Positions 9,571 through 19,011 are shown, counted from the stretch's first letter. The stretch is 64,000 nt of DNA from JAPPLB01 sp965208945 (GCA_965208945.1 OZ242366.1:496001-560000), one strand, 5' to 3'. Numbers and translations: made by a program. The notes: generated by a model not told the origin, from the letters alone.

Positions 9571-9647
9571 GTTTTTCATCCGACCGCGTGCGGATCATAC
9601 CATCGGGAAACATCCTGACCGCTGTCAACGCCGCTTGATCAGGAGGA
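9571..9647 (-). repeat. Short 3'-flanking motif, full copy
   Basis: GTTTTTC, GCGGATCAT and TGTCAACGCCGCTTGA(T)C-GGAGGAT align with 16811-16887 over about 77 bp. It ends 21 nt beyond the feoB stop, so it would be part of the feoB 3' untranslated region. No obvious perfect stem-loop is visible. Confidence 0.5.
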
Positions 9648-9668
9648 TGTTTCGGGCCAGCAGCGACC

Positions 9669-11531
9669 TCATGACAAGATCCGATACGCGGCGAACGCGC
9701 ACACGTATCCCAACGCGGTCATATAAACGAACTGGATGATCGCCCACTTCCAACCGCCCGTCTCGCGCCTCACCACGGCCACGGTAGACATGCACTGCAT
9801 CGCGAACGCGAAGTAAATCAAAAGGGCGATCGCGCCTGGTAGCGTCAGGTCCGACTGCAGCGCGCTTTGCAGTTCCAGCGAGCCCTCGTCCGCCTCCATG
9901 CCATAGATCGTTCCCAAAGTTCCGACGATCACCTCGCGAGCCGCCAGCGATGTGATGATCCCGATTCCTATACGCCAGTTGAACCCGAGGGGTTCGATGA
10001 TCGGCTCCATCGTGCGGCCGATGGCGCCCGCCACGCTTTCGGCGATCTCCGGCGGTTCGCCGTTCTGCAACGGCACGCTCGCCAGAAACCACAGCACGAT
10101 CGTCGTGGCCATGATCACCGTGCCGGCGCGCCGCAGGAAGATCTTTGCACGGTCGAGCAACCGCAGTCCGATCGAACGCAGCGTCGGCATGCGGTATGAG
10201 GGCATCTCGAGCAGGAACGGCGTCCTCGCGCTCTTGAGCACCGAAGACTTCAATACCGCCGCCGTCAACACCGCGGCCACAAAACCCAGCAAATAGAGGC
10301 CGATCATCACGGCCGTCCTGGCGTACACGGGCTCCTGCGGTATGAACGCTGCGATCACCAGCGTGTATACCGGCAGCCGCGCCGAGCATGTCATGAACGG
10401 CGCAATCAGGATGGTCGCCATGCGGTCGCGCTGATTCGCGATCGTCCTCGTGGACAGAATCGCCGGAATCGCGCAGGCGTACGCCGAGATCAACGGGATG
10501 AAGGATTTACCTTCCAGCCCCACCTTGGCCATGGTGCGGTCGGCAATCAACGCAGCCCGAGCCATATAACCCGAATCCTCGAGCACGCCGATAAAGATGA
10601 ACAACAAGAGAATCTGGGGCAGGAAAACGACTACCGACCCCACCCCGCCCCAAATGCCTTCGATCAGGAGGGACCGGAACCACGATTCCGGCAAGGCGGA
10701 TTGAAGCCAGCCGCCCGACACCGCGATCATCGTCTCGACACCGTCCATCAGCGGCACCGCGGCCTGGAAGATGGTTTGAAAAACCGCCAACACCACCATC
10801 ACGAAGATCAACGGCCCAGCGACCGGATGCAGGAACACTCCATCGAGCCTCCGCGTCCAATTCGAGGGCAGCGGAGCCCGGTAGCGGGCCCGCTTGCCCA
10901 GCTCCGCCGACCATTGCCGACAACTGGGAACATTCGAGATGATCGGCAGCTCAACCGGCCTTGGCACGCCAAGAGCGCCCTGAAGAAACTCTCCGACGGC
11001 CGACAGGCCTTCGCCGGTGCGTGCGCTGACCAGCGCAACAGGTGTCCCCACCTGCTCAGCCAAGGCGTCGACATCCACCGTCCCGCCCCGACGCTTGAGG
11101 TCGTCCGCCATGTTGAGGACGACCAGCGTCGGAAGGCCCAAGCTCAAGATCGGCCCCGCCAGCGTAAGCTGCCGCCCAAGGTTCGTAACATCGACGATCA
11201 ACACTACCGCGTCCGGCTCGGGAACATCGGCCATCCTGCCGCGAAGCAAATCATGCGTGACCTGCTCGTCTTCGGTACGCGGCTCGAGGCTGTACACCCC
11301 GGGCAGATCGACAAGCAGCACATCCTGACCTTGCAGCTTCGTCCGGCCGAGGCGCTTCTCGACCGTCACTCCGGGGTAGTTGGCCACTTTCTGCCGCAGC
11401 CCGGTCAGACGATTGAAAAGAGTCGACTTCCCGCAGTTCGGCGGCCCCACCAGCGCGACCGTCCGAGAGGCACTCGATGCCTCTGGAGCATGTGCGGCAA
11501 CGACAGCGGAACTCGACGGCACGTTACTCAT
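9669..11531 (-). CDS. feoB: Ferrous iron transporter FeoB
   Basis: The 620-residue protein imports Fe(II) through the inner membrane. The N-terminal G domain has G1 GPPNCGKS (29-36), G3 DLPG and a G4 NMAD, where the classical motif is NxxD. The membrane part follows, with two Gate regions; the conserved block ACAIPAILSTRTI and the CSARLPVY motif are present. It is shorter than E. coli FeoB (about 770), mainly through compact loops. The start overlaps the stop of feoA by 4 nt (ATGA), which indicates translational coupling. I found no recognisable Fur box in the short upstream sequence. Confidence 0.95.
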   Translation of the reverse strand: MSNVPSSSAVVAAHAPEASSASRTVALVGPPNCGKSTLFNRLTGLRQKVANYPGVTVEKRLGRTKLQGQDVLLVDLPGVYSLEPRTEDEQVTHDLLRGRMADVPEPDAVVLIVDVTNLGRQLTLAGPILSLGLPTLVVLNMADDLKRRGGTVDVDALAEQVGTPVALVSARTGEGLSAVGEFLQGALGVPRPVELPIISNVPSCRQWSAELGKRARYRAPLPSNWTRRLDGVFLHPVAGPLIFVMVVLAVFQTIFQAAVPLMDGVETMIAVSGGWLQSALPESWFRSLLIEGIWGGVGSVVVFLPQILLLFIFIGVLEDSGYMARAALIADRTMAKVGLEGKSFIPLISAYACAIPAILSTRTIANQRDRMATILIAPFMTCSARLPVYTLVIAAFIPQEPVYARTAVMIGLYLLGFVAAVLTAAVLKSSVLKSARTPFLLEMPSYRMPTLRSIGLRLLDRAKIFLRRAGTVIMATTIVLWFLASVPLQNGEPPEIAESVAGAIGRTMEPIIEPLGFNWRIGIGIITSLAAREVIVGTLGTIYGMEADEGSLELQSALQSDLTLPGAIALLIYFAFAMQCMSTVAVVRRETGGWKWAIIQFVYMTALGYVCAFAAYRILS

Positions 11532-11788
11532 CCACCTCGGATATCAGCAGACTCGCGAACCATCAACCGCGCCGCTGTCTCGCGGCGCAAGGCCACTTCC
11601 GAACCGTCGACTCGGAACACTCGCGGGTCGCCGAAGGGAGAGGACCGGGCTGCGGCGATCCGCGTCCCTGGAAGAAACCCCAGTTCCATCAGACGCCGGG
11701 CCTCCGGCTCCGGCAAATCGATGCGGTCCAGACAGGCTTCCTCTCCCTCGCGGAGTTCAGCGAGTGTGGCGGGGCTGTTGCTTGTCAC
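11528..11788 (-). CDS. feoA: FeoA-like iron transport accessory protein
   Basis: The 86-residue protein is a single SH3-like FeoA domain. The family pattern is visible: leucine-rich start, RRLMELGFLPGTRI, then the strand with the final VALRRETAARLMV. FeoA is thought to bind FeoB and modulate transport. It overlaps feoB by 4 nt and is the first gene of the two-gene unit. A 100-nt leader separates it from repeat copy C. Confidence 0.92.
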   Translation of the reverse strand: MTSNSPATLAELREGEEACLDRIDLPEPEARRLMELGFLPGTRIAAARSSPFGDPRVFRVDGSEVALRRETAARLMVRESADIRGG

Positions 11789-11888
11789 GTGCCGGGAGAG
11801 AGTGGACTACTTGAAACGGAATTGCAAAGGGCCTTAGTATCCTGTGCACCATCCCAAGTTGTCAAGAGAGGGTTCCAGGGTGGTCCTA

Positions 11889-12067
11889 ACCTGCATTTCT
11901 CACCACATGACAGCCGGAGCACGCGATACGACCGCCAGGACTTCGTTGCGCTTGCTTGCCGTGCTCAACGTACAGTTCAAGTACGCCTGCGCGCTCCAAG
12001 CAGCTCGCGCCTCGTCCTAACGGCCCTCTCGCGCACTCCGCCTCGCCACGTGGTGAGAAATGCAGGC
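11889..12067 (+). repeat. Hairpin MITE copy C (179 bp, forward)
   Basis: Complete copy, somewhat diverged (CACATGACAGCCGG in place of CACCCGACGGTCG in the left arm). The left flank is TA; the right flank is CA. It lies between the divergent feoA and yfgM-like genes. Confidence 0.8.
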
Positions 12068-12223
12068 CAAAACTCAAAACCCCTGACACTGTCTCGGGAC
12101 GGATGCCCGCAGCCTTCCACGAATCACTCCATCAGCCCGCAACCAGGAGTGGGACCCAGGCTGTGGGCGTACGTTCAACGCGCTCGCCGACGAGTCTCGT
12201 CCATGCTCAAACCTGCCCGTCGT

Positions 12224-12253
12224 TTGACAGAGTTTTCTCCGCATTGCTAGTAT
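12224..12253 (+). promoter_or_regulatory. Probable promoter of the yfgM-like gene
   Basis: TTGACA at 12224-12229 and TAGTAT at 12248-12253, spaced 18 nt, would give a transcript with a leader of roughly 98 nt before the GTG at 12358. Confidence 0.45.
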
Positions 12254-12357
12254 CACTCCCATAGTCAGGCGGCTTTTCGAGGAACGAAAGAACGTTCGCC
12301 TGAGCGTAAAACAACCACCCGCTTCCTGTTCCTCCCGATCCTTCATCAGGCGCTGTT

Positions 12358-13119
12358 GTGGCTAGGCTTACTCGAAAGCAACTCAAGCAAGACCGGTTCG
12401 TCGAAGAAGTCACCGAAGCCGTCGGCCTGTTTACGAGACACCGCAAGCTGATCACAAGCGCAGTGGTGACGGCAGCCCTGTTGGTTGTTGCCGGCGTCGG
12501 CTTCTATCGCTATCAGAAAGAGCTCGCTAATGAAGCGAGGATCGCCTTGCAGGAAGCGCTGATCAACTACCACGGTTTAGACTCTCGCGATTCGGACCCG
12601 GAGAGTTTGTCTTTCGAGCCAACAATTGAAGAAAAAGAGCAGAAGATCAAGGAGCCGCTCAACAAGGTTGCCCAGGACTATGCCGGCCGCTTGGAAGGCG
12701 AGATCGCCCGGCTGCACCTCGCACTCTACGAAGTGTCTGAAGGCGATCCGGAAGAGGCCAAGACGCTGCTCGAGGGATTCCTCGATCATGCTGACGACGA
12801 AGTCTCCGCCCTGGCCCGCAAGGCTCTCGCCGATCAGCTTCAAAGAGAAGGCCAAAGCGAAGAAGCGCTCAAGCACTACGAACACCTTGTGGAGAACCCC
12901 ACAGAGATGTTGCCCAAGGAGCGAATCGAGCTTTTTGGCCTCTATGATGCGCTGCTGGCCACCGACGAACAGAAGGCTCTGGAGCTCGTCAAGTCTATCG
13001 AGGAGCGCAATGGAGCCGGCCGCGAGATGGCGGCTCGCCTGCGCGCCAGTTTGGAGAGCCGTCTAGGAGTGATGACAGAGCCGACGACGGCGCCAGCGGC
13101 CCCGCCTCCACAGTCCTAG
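12358..13119 (+). CDS. YfgM-like membrane-anchored TPR protein
   Basis: The 253-residue protein has a short cytoplasmic N-terminus and one membrane segment (about 33-50). A periplasmic helical domain of degenerate TPR repeats follows, rich in Glu and Ala. It ends with a Pro/Ala tail. This is the architecture of YfgM, an ancillary SecYEG/chaperone-network protein; a looser match to other TPR anchors cannot be excluded. The start is GTG with a weak ribosome site. The stop codon TAG is formed at the boundary of a second palindromic repeat, whose left TA is shared with the stop. Confidence 0.65.
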   Translation: MARLTRKQLKQDRFVEEVTEAVGLFTRHRKLITSAVVTAALLVVAGVGFYRYQKELANEARIALQEALINYHGLDSRDSDPESLSFEPTIEEKEQKIKEPLNKVAQDYAGRLEGEIARLHLALYEVSEGDPEEAKTLLEGFLDHADDEVSALARKALADQLQREGQSEEALKHYEHLVENPTEMLPKERIELFGLYDALLATDEQKALELVKSIEERNGAGREMAARLRASLESRLGVMTEPTTAPAAPPPQS

Positions 13120-13335
13120 CCCGTGGTGAAACCCTCGCTGCATTCGAGCGGCGATGCATCCCGGCTGAACTGCGTTGCTCCTCGGTCGAATATGTCCAAT
13201 ATGCTCCATAGTCGCGCCTTGTCAGCCGGGCGTAGCGCTGTTCTTGTTGCTACGCGGGCCGCTCTCGATGCAACACGGGCCGTTTTCGGCGCTACGCGGG
13301 ACGCTCTCGGCACTACGCGGAGTATCACCACGGGC
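13119..13335 (+). repeat. Second TA-flanked inverted-repeat element with 21-bp tandem units
   Basis: Ends are GCCCGTGGTGA and its reverse complement, each preceded or followed by TA (13117-13118; 13336-13337). Outer bases CTAGCC/GGCTAG equal those of the hairpin MITE, but the interior is different. Between about 13250 and 13320 there are three to four 21-bp units of the type GCTACGCGGGmCGCTCTCGGC. Both strands are open here because of the repeats, but I see no coding signal. Confidence 0.6.
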
Positions 13336-13354
13336 TAGCCCTCTCGGATCACTC

Positions 13355-14473
13355 ATGCTGGCCCGCTTGCGGTTTCCGAACGAGCGCAGCCGCGGACGAC
13401 GTTATCCCGAGACGCAGCACCCTTATCGCGGCGAATATCAGCGTGACCGAGACCGCGTTCTCCATTCGAGGGCCTTCCGCCGGCTGCAGTACAAAACCCA
13501 AGTCTTCACGGCTCCGAACTCCGATCATCTGCGCAACCGACTGACGCACACGATCGAGGTTTCGCAAATCACCCGTACCGTCGCCAAGGTTCTGGAGCTG
13601 AATGAAGAGCTTGTCGAGGCCCTTGCGCTAACCCACGATATCGGGCATCCACCATTCGGTCACAGTGGCGAAGCCGTCCTAGATTTCCAGATGCGAAAAT
13701 ACGGCGGCCGATTCGACCACAACCTGCATGCCCTGCGCATTGTCGAGCAATTCGAACACCGTTATGCCAACTTCCGGGGTTTGAACCTGACCTTCGAAGT
13801 CCGCGAAGGCATCGTCAAGCACTCCTCCGACTACTCTGCCAATGAATTTCCCGATCTCGCGGAGTACCTGCTGGATCAGCAGCCGCCGCTCGAAGCTCAA
13901 CTCCTCGACCCGGCCGATGAAATCACCTACAACTGCGCCGATCTCGACGACGCCATCGATGCAGGTCTTCTCAGCACAGACCAAGTACGTGAGCAGGTCA
14001 GCTTTTTTGGCCGATGCCTCACACAAGCCGAAAGCACCTTCCCTGATGCCGCCCCGAAGATTGTCTTCCACGAAGCACTACGCGCTCTTTACAACACCTT
14101 CGTCGAGGGCTTGATCGAGGGAACCCGCGGCGCCGCGGAGCGTTCCGGTGTCGAATCAGCCGATGACGTCAGATGCTGTCCAAATCGACTGGCCGGTCTG
14201 GACCCAGAACTGACCGAAGCCTCTCAACAATTACGCGCCGTCCTCTGGCGAGACGTATACCAATCACCACGCCTCGCGGAGGAGCAGAGTAACACCAGCG
14301 ACAAGCTTTCCCGGCTGTTCGAGTTGTTCATGCAACGACCCGCCGCGTTGCCGAGAGCCTATCGCGCTCAGGCTGAGGAGGAGCCGCTGCATCGGATTGT
14401 CTGCGACTATCTTGCGGGAATGACCGACACCTTTCTGCTCAAAACCCACGAACAGCTCCTGGAGGAGCCGTAA
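13355..14473 (+). CDS. dgt: dGTP triphosphohydrolase-like HD protein
   Basis: The 372-residue protein belongs to the deoxyguanosinetriphosphate triphosphohydrolase family, which hydrolyses dNTPs to nucleoside and triphosphate. The HD metal site is complete: His in RLTHTIEV, HDIGHPPFGH, and a later ITYNCADLDDAID. The N-terminal YRGEYQRDRDRVLHSRAFRRLQ block is typical of the family. The start at 13355 is the first ATG beyond the repeat element; a longer frame runs back into the repeat and is not likely used. It follows the yfgM-like gene on the same strand but is separated by the repeat. Confidence 0.9.
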   Translation: MLARLRFPNERSRGRRYPETQHPYRGEYQRDRDRVLHSRAFRRLQYKTQVFTAPNSDHLRNRLTHTIEVSQITRTVAKVLELNEELVEALALTHDIGHPPFGHSGEAVLDFQMRKYGGRFDHNLHALRIVEQFEHRYANFRGLNLTFEVREGIVKHSSDYSANEFPDLAEYLLDQQPPLEAQLLDPADEITYNCADLDDAIDAGLLSTDQVREQVSFFGRCLTQAESTFPDAAPKIVFHEALRALYNTFVEGLIEGTRGAAERSGVESADDVRCCPNRLAGLDPELTEASQQLRAVLWRDVYQSPRLAEEQSNTSDKLSRLFELFMQRPAALPRAYRAQAEEEPLHRIVCDYLAGMTDTFLLKTHEQLLEEP

Positions 14474-14514
14474 AGCGCCGTCACGCTGCAATCGATGCAA
14501 GCTATCCTGAAACA

Positions 14515-15069
14515 GTGAGGCGCGGTCTGGTCCTGCTCGCCGTACTGAGCCTGGGCTCATACGTGCTCGTGGGTATCCCGCCGGTCGTGAATTGCCCGTG
14601 CGATCACTCCCGGCCCGAGACACTCGCCAGCCGAGTGTGCGGGCTTTGCCGCACCGCCGAGGAACAGGACGCGGAGTTTTACTTCCTGAAAGACATCAAC
14701 CCGCACAAGCCCAACCGCTACCTCGCGCTTCCGAAAGCTCATAGCCGAGACCTCCAAGGCCCCTCAAAGCTGTCGGACGGCAAACGAAGCCGATACTGGC
14801 AGGCGGCCATCGAGAAAGCCAAGGAACTTTATCCCGGACGATGGGGTCTTGCCGCCAACGGCCACTTCTTCCGAACCCAGTGCCACGCTCACATCCACAT
14901 CGGCCCTCTAAGCAGACTCCTCGAGCACACGGACGGACAGCTTTTCGACGATCCCGCCGACTTCCCCAATGCCGGCCTGGAGCAAGGCATCTGGGTCCAT
15001 CATCCCTTGGACGGCCGATATTGCGTCCACCTCGACCGTGACCTCGCCGAAGTCGTCCTTGTCCGCTGA
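14515..15069 (+). CDS. Secreted HIT-family (CDP-diacylglycerol pyrophosphatase-like) protein
   Basis: The 184-residue protein has an N-terminal hydrophobic segment (about 4-21) that would export or anchor it. Four cysteines lie near the N-terminus (CPCD, CGLC). The active-site motif HAHIHIG near residue 128 is the histidine triad. Export plus the FLKDINPHKPNRYLALP block recalls the CDP-diacylglycerol diphosphatase branch, but the substrate cannot be assigned. The start is GTG. The TGA stop at 15067-15069 coincides with the first bases of repeat copy D, so the insertion set or preserved the 3' end of the gene. Confidence 0.7.
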   Translation: MRRGLVLLAVLSLGSYVLVGIPPVVNCPCDHSRPETLASRVCGLCRTAEEQDAEFYFLKDINPHKPNRYLALPKAHSRDLQGPSKLSDGKRSRYWQAAIEKAKELYPGRWGLAANGHFFRTQCHAHIHIGPLSRLLEHTDGQLFDDPADFPNAGLEQGIWVHHPLDGRYCVHLDRDLAEVVLVR

Positions 15070-15335
15070 CCTGCATTTCTCACCACCCGACGGTCGAAGC
15101 ACGCGAAAAAAGGCCGTGATTCGTGTCTCGTGAAAAGCATTTGGTGAGGCTTGGTTCGCTCCAGAAGAAATGCCTGACGGCTGGTGAACCGGAGAGGCCG
15201 TGTTTCTTGACTCGAGGGGTGAAGGAGGCGATTTGGCAGTACGCCTGCTCGCGCCTTTTTCCTCCGCCCGGCTTGCGCCTCGCCCTGACGGCCCTCTCAC
15301 GCACTTCGCCTCGCCACGTGGTGAGAAATGCAGGC
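15069..15335 (+). repeat. Hairpin MITE copy D (267 bp, mosaic core)
   Basis: Both outer arms match the standard repeat, but the core is replaced by a sequence with GCGAAAAAAGGCCGTGATTCGTG on the left and CGCGCCTTTTTCCTCCGCCCGG on the right. This core is shared with copies E and J. Here it is lengthened by about 80 bp of unique DNA around 15145-15230. Confidence 0.75.
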
Positions 15336-15601
15336 TACTCCTCAAGAGAGAAGCAGGGAAACGGCCCAACCCGACAACAACCGGCAGACATCGACATCCC
15401 GGCAGTTCCGCATCCTATGGAGCAAAGCGCCCAGATAGCGCTATACTGACCCTTTTTTGCGAAACATTGGTTCGATGGCGCACAGAGTCGGCTCCGGAGC
15501 CCGGTTCTGCTCTTCAGTGCGATAATCCGCCGTTCAGTTAAAAGCGCTTGCGACGCCAAGCCGATCATGGTGAACTGAACCAGACGCGACATCATCAACA
15601 A

Positions 15602-16621
15602 GTGTTGAAAGCAATACAACGAAGGGCAGGATCCGCACACCGCCGGCTGCGCGAGTTGCGCATGATCGCGCGCGGTCTCAGTGACACGGACCATCCCGTT
15701 CTGGCCCATTTGATCCCGATCCGCCGCTGCAACCTCGCCTGTACCTACTGCAACGAATTCGACAATTTCTCCGCTCCGGTCCCGCTCGATGAGCTTCGCC
15801 GACGCGTCGACAACCTGGCGCGGCTGCGGTTGAGCATCTTGACGATCAGTGGCGGTGAGCCGCTCATGCATCCGGAACTGGACGGTCTGATCCGTCACAC
15901 TCGAAAGCACGGCATCATCGCCAGCCTGATCACCAATGGCTATCTGCTCACCGAAGACCGTATCGAACGGCTCAACGAAGCCGGACTCGAATATCTGCAG
16001 ATCAGCATCGACAACGTTCAACCCGACGAAGTCTCGAAGAAGAGCCTCAAAGTGCTCGACAAAAAGCTGGAGCTACTCGCTCAGCACGCGGTTTTCGATG
16101 TCAACATCAACTCGGTGATCGGGGCCGGGATCGCGGACCCACAGGACGCGTACCGCATCTCGAGCCGTGCTCATGAATTGGGCTTCACGAGCACCGTTGG
16201 CATCATTCATGACGGCTCCGGTCAGCTTCGGGCTCTCAGCGACGTCGAACACAGCGTGGTCAACAAGATCAAGGCTCTCGGGAAGCGCTCTTACAGTCGG
16301 ATCGATGGCTTCCAAAACAAGATCGCCGCCGGGGAGCCGAACGATTGGCGCTGTCGAGCGGGCGGCCGATACCTCTACATCTGTGAGGATGGCCTCGTCC
16401 ACTATTGCTCGCAGCAACGCGGTTATCCTGCGATTCCACTCGCCAAGTACACGATCGAGCACATCCGGCAAGCCTATCTCACCAAAAAAACCTGCGCACC
16501 CCGCTGCACGATCTCCTGCGTGCACAAGATCTCGGTGTTCGATGCCTGGCGCGACCCTCAGACCATCAAACAGCCGGCCCTTGAACCCAAACCCCTCGTT
16601 CACGCCGCCACCGCCGACTAG
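15602..16621 (+). CDS. Radical SAM protein with C-terminal cysteine region
   Basis: The enzyme carries the radical SAM cluster motif CNLACTYC about 42 residues from the start, then ISGGEPLMHPEL and SLITNGYLLT, all of the MoaA/SPASM type. The C-terminal part has Cys residues in WRCRAGG, YICEDG, HYCSQQ, TCAPRCTISC, which may hold an additional Fe-S cluster. The start is uncertain: GTG at 15602 is used here, ATG at 15662 is possible, and neither has a strong ribosome site. No neighbouring peptide or maturase partner is seen, so the substrate is open. Its TAG stop shares bases with repeat copy E. Confidence 0.75.
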   Translation: MLKAIQRRAGSAHRRLRELRMIARGLSDTDHPVLAHLIPIRRCNLACTYCNEFDNFSAPVPLDELRRRVDNLARLRLSILTISGGEPLMHPELDGLIRHTRKHGIIASLITNGYLLTEDRIERLNEAGLEYLQISIDNVQPDEVSKKSLKVLDKKLELLAQHAVFDVNINSVIGAGIADPQDAYRISSRAHELGFTSTVGIIHDGSGQLRALSDVEHSVVNKIKALGKRSYSRIDGFQNKIAAGEPNDWRCRAGGRYLYICEDGLVHYCSQQRGYPAIPLAKYTIEHIRQAYLTKKTCAPRCTISCVHKISVFDAWRDPQTIKQPALEPKPLVHAATAD

Positions 16622-16808
16622 CCTGCATATCTCACCACCCGACAGTCGAAGCACGCAAAAAAAGGCCGTGATTCGTGTTTCGTGACTCGTGTTTCGTGAA
16701 AAACCTTAAAGGCCGTGTTGCGCGCGCCTTTTTCCTCCGCCCGACTCGCGCCTCGTCGTGACGGCCCTCTCACGCACTTCACTTCGCCGAGTGATGAGAA
16801 ATGCAGGC
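16621..16808 (+). repeat. Hairpin MITE copy E (188 bp, mosaic core)
   Basis: TA on both sides (16619-16620; 16809-16810). The core contains two direct 14-bp units of the form AyTCGTGTTTCGTG and the A-tract/T-tract pair GCAAAAAAAGGCC / GCGCCTTTTTCC. The G at 16621 completes the TAG stop of the radical SAM gene. Confidence 0.8.
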
Positions 16809-16810
16809 TA

Positions 16811-16887
16811 GTTTTTCCTCTGCCCCGAGCGGATCATCCAAGCGGAAAACAGCCGGATCGGTGTCAACACCGCTTGACCCGGAGGAT
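16811..16887 (-). repeat. Short 3'-flanking motif, full copy
   Basis: Aligns with 9571-9647 over its length (GTTTTTC, GCGGATCAT, TGTCAACACCGCTTGA, GGAGGAT). It ends 6 nt beyond the DUF885 gene stop, so it is again in the 3' untranslated region of a minus-strand gene. Confidence 0.5.
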
Positions 16888-16893
16888 TTCACA

Positions 16894-18732
16894 TCAGTCC
16901 ATCGGCACTTTCGAGGTGATATAACCGATCTCCGCCAGCGGCGCAGCCCCATTGCGGAGCGCCTTGTCATGGAAGGAAGTGGGACTGAAGTCCTGCGTCG
17001 TGTTCTGGTAGTGCTCCCTGACCCTCAGCCATTCCTGCGAGCCGTGATAGTAGAGCGGCAACTGCGCCGAGGTCAGCTTAGCCCTCAAGATTTTGCCGCG
17101 GATCTCTTCCGATTCCTGGAAGGCTCGTTCCCGCAGCAGCTCGGTGGCCTCGTCATCGCTCATGTCCATCGCATGCATGCGGATATCGAGAACCGCATTG
17201 GCCTGGATCTTGAGCTGCTCCTTCATCCAGTTGATCTGGAACTCGTCGGATCTTTCGTGATAGCCTGCGTCTGCTATGACATGCTCAATGTAGCTGGCCC
17301 AACCTTCGACGTAGCTCGGGTCGGGAAAAACCGCCCGCAGCAGCCGGCTCAACTCGGGAGCCGGGTCGGGCGCCTCAGGGTCGGTGAAGCCTTCATTCGC
17401 GAACTCCGTTTGGAGGTAGTGTCCCGGTATGCCCTCATGCGCGGAGAGGAGCTTCAACTTGAAAAGGTTGTATTCCCGCAGCTTCGACCTCGTTCGCGCC
17501 CTCGACCAATCCGATGGAATCGGCGTCACCCAATAAAAGGCACTCAATTCCGGTTTCATCGGCGGAGCGCTCACGAACCCCGCCACTGAATATACGCCGC
17601 GCATGAATTCCGGAGTTTCGATCACCTGCAGATTATTGCGCCTCGGCACATTGACCAGGCCGGCGTCCACCACGAAGCTGCTTAACTCATTCATGTCTTT
17701 CCGGATCTGGTCGATGAACTGGCCGCCGCTCCGAAGCCGGTTATCGTCCGCTACGACCTCGAGCACTTCGTTCATCAGTGCCATATTGTTGGGCGGCCGC
17801 TGCCCGCCATAGATGGCGCGGTGCATCGGCTGCGCCTTCTCGATGATCTGGTCATAGCTGCTCTGGAGCGCGGACTCTGCCTCTTGGAGTAGTTGGTCCG
17901 GGGTCTTGTCGGTGTTGAGCATCAGCTTCAGCTTTTCGGCGTAAAGCTGACTGCCCAGACGCCAGTCATGCAGGCCACGGTTCGCTAAATCGTTCTTCAG
18001 GTAGTCCTCGAAGCCTCGTAGAGCGTCCAGCGCCGGGCCGGCCGCGGCATCGTAATCCGCCTTCAGGTCCGCTGGCATCTCCGCGGGAATGGCCCTTGCC
18101 ACCAGGTTGATGACCCCTTGGTTCTCCTGGATAGCTACGTCGATCCAAACATCGGAGGACGCCTTCAGGTTCGCCCTTGCCTGATCCAGAAACACCGGGA
18201 TCTTCTGCAGCCTCCCAATCAAATGCCTGTATCTCTCGGCCGCAGGCGCATACTCGTGCACCATGAGCGTGTGGAGGGCGGTTCCGAGAAGCTCGACATA
18301 CATCCTAGGGTTGTGTTCGTGGACTCGTTCTCTCTCAAGCTCGAACAGCGTCCGGTCGATGTAGTTGTTCACCACGGCATGATCGACGAACGGATGCATC
18401 CTGAGCTCTTGATCCCGATCGATCTCTGCGTCGAGGTTCACCCGAAAGTCCTTCATCAATGCGATTCTCTTGGCAATCGCGTCACTTGAGAAGTCATCCA
18501 GCATCTCGTCGAGACGGACTTCGGGGCCGGCGGGTTCTCCATCCTCGCCCACCGGCGAGTGAACGTAATAGCCCAAGGTCGTCGCGTATATCGGGTTTAG
18601 AGTCAACGTCTCGTAGAGAAACGGCTCGGTCATGGCCTGAAAGACCAAATCGCGGGGTTCCTCGGTCGCACATGCACCCAGGAGCACGGCCCATGCCGTC
18701 ACGGCAACAACTAACCCTCGCTTCATCAACAT
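16894..18732 (-). CDS. DUF885 family lipoprotein, putative metallopeptidase
   Basis: The 612-residue protein begins with a lipoprotein signal ending in the lipobox LGAC, so it is probably membrane-anchored outside the cytoplasm. The body is all-helical and fits DUF885, a family whose HExxH-like signature is seen here as HEGIPGHY; further conserved blocks are YVEGWASYIE and RMHAMDM. These agree with a zinc-dependent carboxypeptidase-like fold, but activity is inferred. The ATG at 18732 is preferred because GAGG lies 8 nt upstream. A 279-nt gap without a visible gene separates it from the end of ftsZ. Confidence 0.8.
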   Translation of the reverse strand: MLMKRGLVVAVTAWAVLLGACATEEPRDLVFQAMTEPFLYETLTLNPIYATTLGYYVHSPVGEDGEPAGPEVRLDEMLDDFSSDAIAKRIALMKDFRVNLDAEIDRDQELRMHPFVDHAVVNNYIDRTLFELERERVHEHNPRMYVELLGTALHTLMVHEYAPAAERYRHLIGRLQKIPVFLDQARANLKASSDVWIDVAIQENQGVINLVARAIPAEMPADLKADYDAAAGPALDALRGFEDYLKNDLANRGLHDWRLGSQLYAEKLKLMLNTDKTPDQLLQEAESALQSSYDQIIEKAQPMHRAIYGGQRPPNNMALMNEVLEVVADDNRLRSGGQFIDQIRKDMNELSSFVVDAGLVNVPRRNNLQVIETPEFMRGVYSVAGFVSAPPMKPELSAFYWVTPIPSDWSRARTRSKLREYNLFKLKLLSAHEGIPGHYLQTEFANEGFTDPEAPDPAPELSRLLRAVFPDPSYVEGWASYIEHVIADAGYHERSDEFQINWMKEQLKIQANAVLDIRMHAMDMSDDEATELLRERAFQESEEIRGKILRAKLTSAQLPLYYHGSQEWLRVREHYQNTTQDFSPTSFHDKALRNGAAPLAEIGYITSKVPMD

Positions 18733-19011
18733 CGACAACACCTCGATGCCCGTATGGGCGGAAATTCAATCACGCTTCAAAACAGAAAGGGGAACGGGCT
18801 AACGAGGCCCCCCGAACCCACTGGCCCTACCGGCAAGAAATCTATCATAAAGGAGCCATCTGAGCAGATCAACCGAGATTCAAACTCAAAGCTCAGAAGT
18901 AGACGAAAGGCGGCTTAACCAAGTCACTCACCTGGAGGTTGGAGGCCGGGCTCCAAGCCGCGCCCTCGCGCATCCAGGAGCAAAGAACTCCGTTGTCTGG
19001 TCGTACTTCCG

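Noticed and set aside
13250..13320. Possible short CRISPR-like array
   Set aside because: Units are directly adjacent 21-bp repeats without spacers, and no cas gene is nearby.
13123..13338. Coding frame with heptad-like repeats inside the second palindrome
   Set aside because: Both strands are open because of the 21-bp units; no ribosome site, and the frame begins inside an inverted repeat.
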